From Actinomycetes bacterium (GTDB lineage: Bacteria > Actinomycetota > Thermoleophilia > Solirubrobacterales > Solirubrobacteraceae): 8,425 bases of DNA. Where the stretch lies: assembly GCA_023405705.1 (NCBI GenBank), contig JAEXXR010000173.1, positions 1-8,425 of the forward strand, given 5' to 3'. The notes under the pieces were generated by a model. It ran no database searches, was not told the DNA's origin, and was given only the letters and a program-made list of their open reading frames with translations. Each line of letters begins with the position of its first letter. The stretch's first letter is position 1. Positions 4,523 to 8,425 of this stretch are shown in pieces. Made by a program: the position numbers and the translations under genes.

Positions 4523-5689
4523 ATGGGTCTCCGTCTCATCACCGCCGGCGAGTCGCACGGTCCCGGCCTCACATGCATCGTCGAAGGGCTCCCTGCCGGC
4601 CTCGAGCTGGAGCAGGACGCGATCAACGCCGACATGGCGCGCCGCCAGCTCGGCTTCGGCCGCGGCGGCCGCATGAAGATCGAGAGAGACCGCGCCGACG
4701 TCACCGCCGGCGTCCGTCACGGCAAGACGATGGGCGGCCCGGTCGCGCTGCAGATCCCCAACAGGGACTACGCGAACTGGGAAGAGCGGATGAACCCGTG
4801 GCCGGTCGAGAGAGAGATCCCGGAGGTCCATCTCCCGCGTCCCGGCCACGCCGACCTCGTCGGCACGTGGAAGTACCGCACGGGCGACGTGCGCAACATC
4901 CTCGAGCGCGCCTCCGCCCGTGAGACGGCCGCCCGCGTCGCCGGCGGCGCGCTGGCGAAGGCGTTCCTGAAGGCGGTCGGCGTCGAGATCCGCTCGCACG
5001 TCACGCGCATCACCTCCGTCACGGCGCCGGTCCGCGACGAGCCGCTCACCGTCGAGGACTTCGCGAACGTCGACGCGTCGCCGGTCCGCTGCCTCGACGA
5101 CGAGGCCTCCAGAGCGATGGTCAGAGAGATCACCGTCCTGCGCAAGAACAACGAGTCGCTCGGCGGCATCTTCGAGGTGATCGCCTTCGGCGTCGTCCCC
5201 GGCCTCGGCTCGCACATCTCGTGGGAGGAGCGCCTCGACGGCCGCATCGCGATGGCGATGATGTCGATCCAGGCGATGAAGGGCGTCGGCATCGGCGACG
5301 GCTTCGACGTCGCCGCCGTCCCCGGCTCGCAGGCCCACGACGAGATCTTCTATGACGACGCGAAGGGCTACTTCCGCGAGACCAACCACTCCGGCGGCCT
5401 CGAGGGCGGCATGACGACCGGCGAGCCGGTCGTCGTCAAGGTCGCGATGAAGCCGATCCCGACGCTGACGAAGCCGCTGCGCTCGGTCGACATCGACACG
5501 AAGGAGCCGGCCCAGGCGCTGCGCGAGCGGACCGACTCCTGCACCGTCCCGGCGGCCGGCGTCGTCGGCGAGGCGATGCTCGCGCACGTGCTCGCCGACG
5601 CCTACCGCAGCAAGTTCGGCGGCGACCACATCGACGACGTCCGCGACGCCGTCCGCGCCTACGAGCAGCGGATCGGGTGGACGCGGTGA
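4523..5689 (+). CDS. aroC: Chorismate synthase
   Basis: This cytosolic enzyme catalyses the seventh and last step of the shikimate pathway, converting EPSP to chorismate by 1,4-elimination of phosphate with reduced FMN. The protein has 388 residues, the normal length. Family signatures run in order: GESHGPGL (9-16) with His12, GRGGRMKIERD (46-56), RPGHADL (106-112) with His109, the RASARETAARVAGGA signature (129-143), GGLEGGMTTGEP (301-312), and RTDSCTVPAAGVVGEAM (336-352) with Asp338. The two active-site histidines and the C-terminal Asp appear intact. It is the first gene of a four-gene run, and its TGA overlaps the next gene's GTG by 4 nt. ATG 4523 is supported by the family N-terminus and by the -10 box 9 nt upstream. 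Confidence 0.98.
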   Translation: MGLRLITAGESHGPGLTCIVEGLPAGLELEQDAINADMARRQLGFGRGGRMKIERDRADVTAGVRHGKTMGGPVALQIPNRDYANWEERMNPWPVEREIPEVHLPRPGHADLVGTWKYRTGDVRNILERASARETAARVAGGALAKAFLKAVGVEIRSHVTRITSVTAPVRDEPLTVEDFANVDASPVRCLDDEASRAMVREITVLRKNNESLGGIFEVIAFGVVPGLGSHISWEERLDGRIAMAMMSIQAMKGVGIGDGFDVAAVPGSQAHDEIFYDDAKGYFRETNHSGGLEGGMTTGEPVVVKVAMKPIPTLTKPLRSVDIDTKEPAQALRERTDSCTVPAAGVVGEAMLAHVLADAYRSKFGGDHIDDVRDAVRAYEQRIGWTR

Positions 5690-7263
5690 GCGGCGCGGCG
5701 GAGCCGGCGCTGCCGCAGGACGGCGCGCTCGTCTTCGTCGGCTTCATGGGCGCCGGCAAGACGACGGCCGCCCGCCGCCTCGCGAAGCGCTTCGGCGTCG
5801 AGGTGATCGACGCCGACCAGCTGATCGCCGAGCAGCTCGGGATGCCGATCGACCGCGCCTTCGCCGAACAGGGCGAGGCCGCCTTCCGCGCGCTGGAGGA
5901 GGAGCTGGTCGGCGGCCTGCTGGAGACCACTCGCACCGGCGTCTTCTCGCTCGGCGGCGGCGCGCTCGGCTCGCCGCGGATCCGCGCCGCGCTCAGACGC
6001 CACACGACCGTGCTGCTCGACGTCGACGTCAACGTCGCGTGGGAGCGCGCCGCCGGCCGCGGCCGCCCGCTCGCGCGCGACCCGCAGGAGTTCCGCGACC
6101 TCTACCTGCGCCGCCGGCCGGCCTACATGGAGGCGGCGGACGTCGTCCTCCCGGCCGATCGCAGGGACCGCGTCGACGACGCGCTGACGTCGATCCTCGC
6201 GCTCGCCGACGCACCGGAGGGCACCCGCCTGCTGTGGGCGACGAGCGACTCGGGCGACTACCCCGTCTTCGTCGGCCGCGGCCTGCTCGGCTCCACGCTG
6301 TCGCCGGTCTCCGGCAACGGCTTCCTCGTCACCGACGACCAGGTCGGCCCGCTGTACGCGCAGCGGCTCGGCCGCGAGCTGGCGGCGACGATCGAGATCC
6401 CCGCGGGGGAGACGAACAAGTCGCTGCAGACGGCGGAGAGAGTCTGGGTCGCGCTCGGCGAGCACGGCATGACGCAGTCCGACCACCTCGTCGCGCTCGG
6501 CGGCGGCGTCGTCGGCGACCTCGCCGGCTTCGTCGCGGCGACCTACCAGCGCGGCGTCCCGGTCGTGCAGATCCCGACGACGGTCGTCGCCCAGGTCGAC
6601 TCGGCCTACGGCGGCAAGACCGGCGTCGACCTGCCGAGCGCGAAGAACTACGTCGGCGCCTACCACCAGCCCTCCGCGGTCGTCGTCGACGTCGACACGC
6701 TCGCGAGCCTGCCGCGCGAGGAGGCCGCCGCCGGCTACGCCGAGGTCGTCAAGACGGCGCTGATCGCCGGCGGTCACCTGTGGGACCAGGTCCGCACCGG
6801 CGACGACCCCGACGCGGGCACGATCTTCGAGTGCGCCCGCACGAAGCTGGCGGTCGTCGCGCTCGACGAGCGCGACGGCGGCGTGCGCCAGGTGCTCAAC
6901 CTCGGCCACACCGTCGGCCACGCGATCGAGACGGTCACCAGATACGCGAAGTACCTCCACGGCGAGGCGGTCGGCCTCGGCCTGCTGGCCGCGCTGCGTC
7001 TCTCGGGCCAGGACGAGCTGCGCGACGAGGTCGCCGCGCTGCTCGCCGCCAGAGGTCTGCCGGTCTGGGTCGACGCGAGCGAGGTCGACCTCGACGCCGT
7101 CGTCGCCGCGACCGCGCGCGACAAGAAGCGCCGCAGCGGCCAGCCGGTCCCGTTCGTGCTGCTCGACGGCCCCGGCGCGGCCCGCCCCGGCTGCCAGGTC
7201 GGCGACGCCGACCTGCGCGCCGCCGTCGGCGAGCTGGCGCAGGCGCGGAGCGCCGCGTCGTGA
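5686..7263 (+). CDS. aroKB: Bifunctional shikimate kinase / 3-dehydroquinate synthase
   Basis: This 525-residue fusion of two shikimate-pathway enzymes has its kinase at the N-terminus (about 13-172). The kinase has Walker A GFMGAGKT (19-26), shikimate-binding D44 and R68, GGG at 90-92, lid R127-P-L, and R144 in RRRPAYMEAAD. After a short Asp/Ala/Pro/Gly linker comes dehydroquinate synthase (about 181-520): GGGVVGDLAG (272-281, NAD binding), YGGKTGVD (308-315), and zinc ligands E353, H408 and H425 in GYAEVVK, LNLGHTVGH and LHGEAVG. Both active sites look complete. They perform steps 5 and 2, which are not consecutive. AroK-AroB fusions of the same order are known, for example in Thermotoga. 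GTG 5686 gives a GTGA overlap with aroC. GTG 5677, three codons earlier, is an alternative start. It overlaps aroQ by 4 nt. Confidence 0.96.
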   Translation: MSGAAEPALPQDGALVFVGFMGAGKTTAARRLAKRFGVEVIDADQLIAEQLGMPIDRAFAEQGEAAFRALEEELVGGLLETTRTGVFSLGGGALGSPRIRAALRRHTTVLLDVDVNVAWERAAGRGRPLARDPQEFRDLYLRRRPAYMEAADVVLPADRRDRVDDALTSILALADAPEGTRLLWATSDSGDYPVFVGRGLLGSTLSPVSGNGFLVTDDQVGPLYAQRLGRELAATIEIPAGETNKSLQTAERVWVALGEHGMTQSDHLVALGGGVVGDLAGFVAATYQRGVPVVQIPTTVVAQVDSAYGGKTGVDLPSAKNYVGAYHQPSAVVVDVDTLASLPREEAAAGYAEVVKTALIAGGHLWDQVRTGDDPDAGTIFECARTKLAVVALDERDGGVRQVLNLGHTVGHAIETVTRYAKYLHGEAVGLGLLAALRLSGQDELRDEVAALLAARGLPVWVDASEVDLDAVVAATARDKKRRSGQPVPFVLLDGPGAARPGCQVGDADLRAAVGELAQARSAAS

Positions 7264-7733
7264 GCAGCCGGGATCGCGTCGCCGTCCTGCACGGGGTCAA
7301 CCTCGACCAGCTCGGCCGCCGCGACCCCGGCCACTACGGCTCGCTCACGCTCGCCGAGCTGGAGCGCCAGATCGGCGAGCAGGCGAGAGAGCTGGGCCTG
7401 CGCGTCCAGTTCTTCCAGAGCAACCACGAGGGCGAGTTCGTCGAGTTCCTGCACCGCGCCCACGAGCTGGCCGACGCGCTGATCCTCAACCCGGGCGCCT
7501 GGACCCACTACTCGTGGGCGATCCGCGACGCGCTGGAGATCGCGAAGCTGCCGAGCGTCGAGGTCCATCTCTCCGACGTCCACTCCCGCGAGGAGTGGCG
7601 GCAGCTGTCGGTGATCCGCGAGCTGTGCTTCGCGACCGTCGCCGGCAAGGGCCCCGACGGGTACCGCGAGGCGCTCGAACGGGTACGAGAGCAACTGGAA
7701 TCGCAGCAGCAGAGAGGGGACCCCGCCGCATGA
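7260..7733 (+). CDS. aroQ: Type II 3-dehydroquinate dehydratase, slightly divergent
   Basis: This 157-residue enzyme of the dodecameric type II dehydroquinase family converts 3-dehydroquinate to 3-dehydroshikimate, the step after AroB. Catalytic residues align with the Mycobacterium tuberculosis enzyme as I recall it: N14, R21, Y26 (HYGSLTL), N77 in ILNPGAWTH, H83, H103 in EVHLSDVH, R110 and R114. Several usually fixed positions differ: GPN is GVN, the Asn of HxSN is Asp106, RRHS or RHHS is RQLS, and the GxG-x-x-GY segment is GKGPDGY. I think it is active but subfamily-divergent. GTG 7260 forms GTGA with the aroKB stop. The C-terminus is a Glu/Arg/Gln-rich helix, and its TGA overlaps the next gene as ATGA. 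Confidence 0.92.
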   Translation: MSSRDRVAVLHGVNLDQLGRRDPGHYGSLTLAELERQIGEQARELGLRVQFFQSNHEGEFVEFLHRAHELADALILNPGAWTHYSWAIRDALEIAKLPSVEVHLSDVHSREEWRQLSVIRELCFATVAGKGPDGYREALERVREQLESQQQRGDPAA

Positions 7734-8425
7734 GCGCCGCCAGCCAGACCGCCACCCGCGCCGACCGCCTCGCCGCGCTCGCAGCCGAGCGCGAGCTGGA
7801 CGCGGTGCTCGTGACGAACCTCGTCAACGTCCGCTACCTGACCGGCTACACGGGCTCGAACGGCCTGGCCGTCGTCGGCTCCGACGGGCTGCGCCGCTTC
7901 GTCACCGACTTCCGCTACGACACCCAGGCGCGCGAGCAGGTCCACGGCTGGGAGCGCGTGATCGGCGAGACCGACCTGCTGGAGGAGGTCGCGCCCGGCC
8001 TTCCGGACGGCCCCGTCCGCCTCGGCTTCGACGACCAGACGGTCTCGGTCAAGACCCACGCGCGGCTGCGCGAGCTGCTGCCCGAGCGGGTCGAGCTGGT
8101 CGCCGCCGGCGGCCTCGTCGAGAAGCTGCGGCTCGTCAAGGACGCCGAGGAGGCCGCGCGGATCCGCGCCGCCGCCGAGCTCGCCGACGCGGCGCTGCAG
8201 ACGATCCTCGCCGACGGCCTCGCCGGCCGTACCGAGCGCGCGGTCGCGTTGGCGCTGGAGCACGAGATGCAGCGGCTCGGCGCGCGCCACGCCAGCTTCG
8301 ACACGATCGTCGCGGCCGGCGGCCACGGCGCGCTGCCGCACGCGGTCCCGCGCGACGTCGAGATCCCGGCCGGCACGCTCGTCGTGATCGACTGGGGCGC
8401 CGAGCTGGACGGCTACTGCTCCGAC
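7730..8425 (+). CDS. M24 family Xaa-Pro aminopeptidase-like metallopeptidase, 3' truncated
   Basis: The first 232 residues of a PepP/PepQ-type peptidase are visible, and the window ends before the stop. Such enzymes release an N-terminal residue before proline, or split Xaa-Pro dipeptides, using two metal ions in a pita-bread fold. The N-terminal creatinase-type domain (about 10-135) includes NVRYLTGYTGSNG (33-45) and VTDFRYDTQA (58-67). The catalytic domain begins near 140 with FDTIVAAG and LPHA (His204), then the first two metal ligands D221 in VVIDWGA and D232 in YCSD, 11 residues apart as expected. The remaining ligands lie beyond the window. ATG 7730 overlaps the aroQ stop as ATGA and has AGAGGGGA 9 nt upstream. 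In many bacteria this gene sits between aroQ and efp, so efp is the likely next gene. Confidence 0.93.
   Translation, partial: MSAASQTATRADRLAALAAERELDAVLVTNLVNVRYLTGYTGSNGLAVVGSDGLRRFVTDFRYDTQAREQVHGWERVIGETDLLEEVAPGLPDGPVRLGFDDQTVSVKTHARLRELLPERVELVAAGGLVEKLRLVKDAEEAARIRAAAELADAALQTILADGLAGRTERAVALALEHEMQRLGARHASFDTIVAAGGHGALPHAVPRDVEIPAGTLVVIDWGAELDGYCSD

Noticed and set aside
4514..5629. 371-codon - strand frame opposite aroC
   Set aside because: It is the mirror of aroC codon bias, with low-complexity Asp/Arg/Val composition and no motif.
5659..6960. 433-codon - strand frame opposite aroKB
   Set aside because: Same cause: it is antisense to a gene with complete catalytic motifs and has no recognisable domain.
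6039..7259. Long + strand frame running upstream from aroQ through aroKB in another reading frame
   Set aside because: The part before GTG 7260 is Arg/Pro/Gly/Ala low-complexity sequence overlapping the real aroKB frame. Only the segment from 7260 has AroQ similarity.
1..8425. Mobile element, CRISPR array, phage, toxin-antitoxin or defence system
   Set aside because: No transposase or integrase motifs, no terminal or regularly spaced repeats, and no tRNA-like sequence were seen. All the well-supported genes are chromosomal metabolic or housekeeping types with uniform composition.

Overview
The window is very GC-rich and strongly GC-biased at third codon positions. All nine convincing protein genes, one of them cut off at the right end, lie on the + strand. 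Gene content and style suggest an actinobacterium, most likely of the class Thermoleophilia (Solirubrobacter/Conexibacter-like). The support is: a shikimate cluster with a fused shikimate kinase/dehydroquinate synthase, followed by an M24 peptidase; TANNNT -10 boxes placed a few bases before start codons; and G+C-only hairpins without T tracts at gene ends. The taxonomic placement is an inference.

Left part (1-2018). The first ~370 bases hold no convincing gene, only short inverted repeats and a short coding-like tail that runs into the first gene by an ATGA overlap. Then come a class I SAM-dependent O-methyltransferase of the Methyltransf_3 type (403-1041), a long hairpin that looks like its terminator, a 63-residue protein with two CxxCxGTG zinc-finger-like knuckles (1209-1400), and a short A24-type prepilin peptidase with an intact catalytic aspartate pair (1446-2018).

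Middle part (2019-4388). A GntR-family regulator with an FCD ligand domain has a well-formed promoter (TTGTCA, 17 bp, TACGCT) whose -35 box lies inside a site fitting the TNGTNNNACNA operator pattern of FadR/LldR-type regulators. This suggests autoregulation. It is followed, through a 64-nt gap holding a possible 23-codon bridging ORF, by a GlcD-type FAD-linked oxidase, probably acting on D-lactate, glycolate or another 2-hydroxyacid. Regulator and enzyme look like one metabolite-responsive unit, closed by a 10-bp GC hairpin.

Right part (4389-8425). A leaderless-looking promoter precedes aroC (chorismate synthase), a fused aroK-aroB gene, aroQ (type II dehydroquinase) and a truncated M24 Xaa-Pro aminopeptidase-like gene. 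All three junctions are 4-nt GTGA or ATGA overlaps, so the four genes are almost certainly co-transcribed and translationally coupled. AroB and AroQ catalyse consecutive steps (2 and 3), AroK step 5 and AroC step 7. DAHP synthase, AroE and AroA are not in the window.

I see no mobile element, CRISPR array, tRNA, rRNA or phage gene. The window looks like ordinary chromosomal core and metabolic DNA. The points most worth checking are the promoter/operator arrangement of the regulator, the repeated leaderless-promoter geometry, the two short ATGA-coupled ORFs and the variant AroQ.
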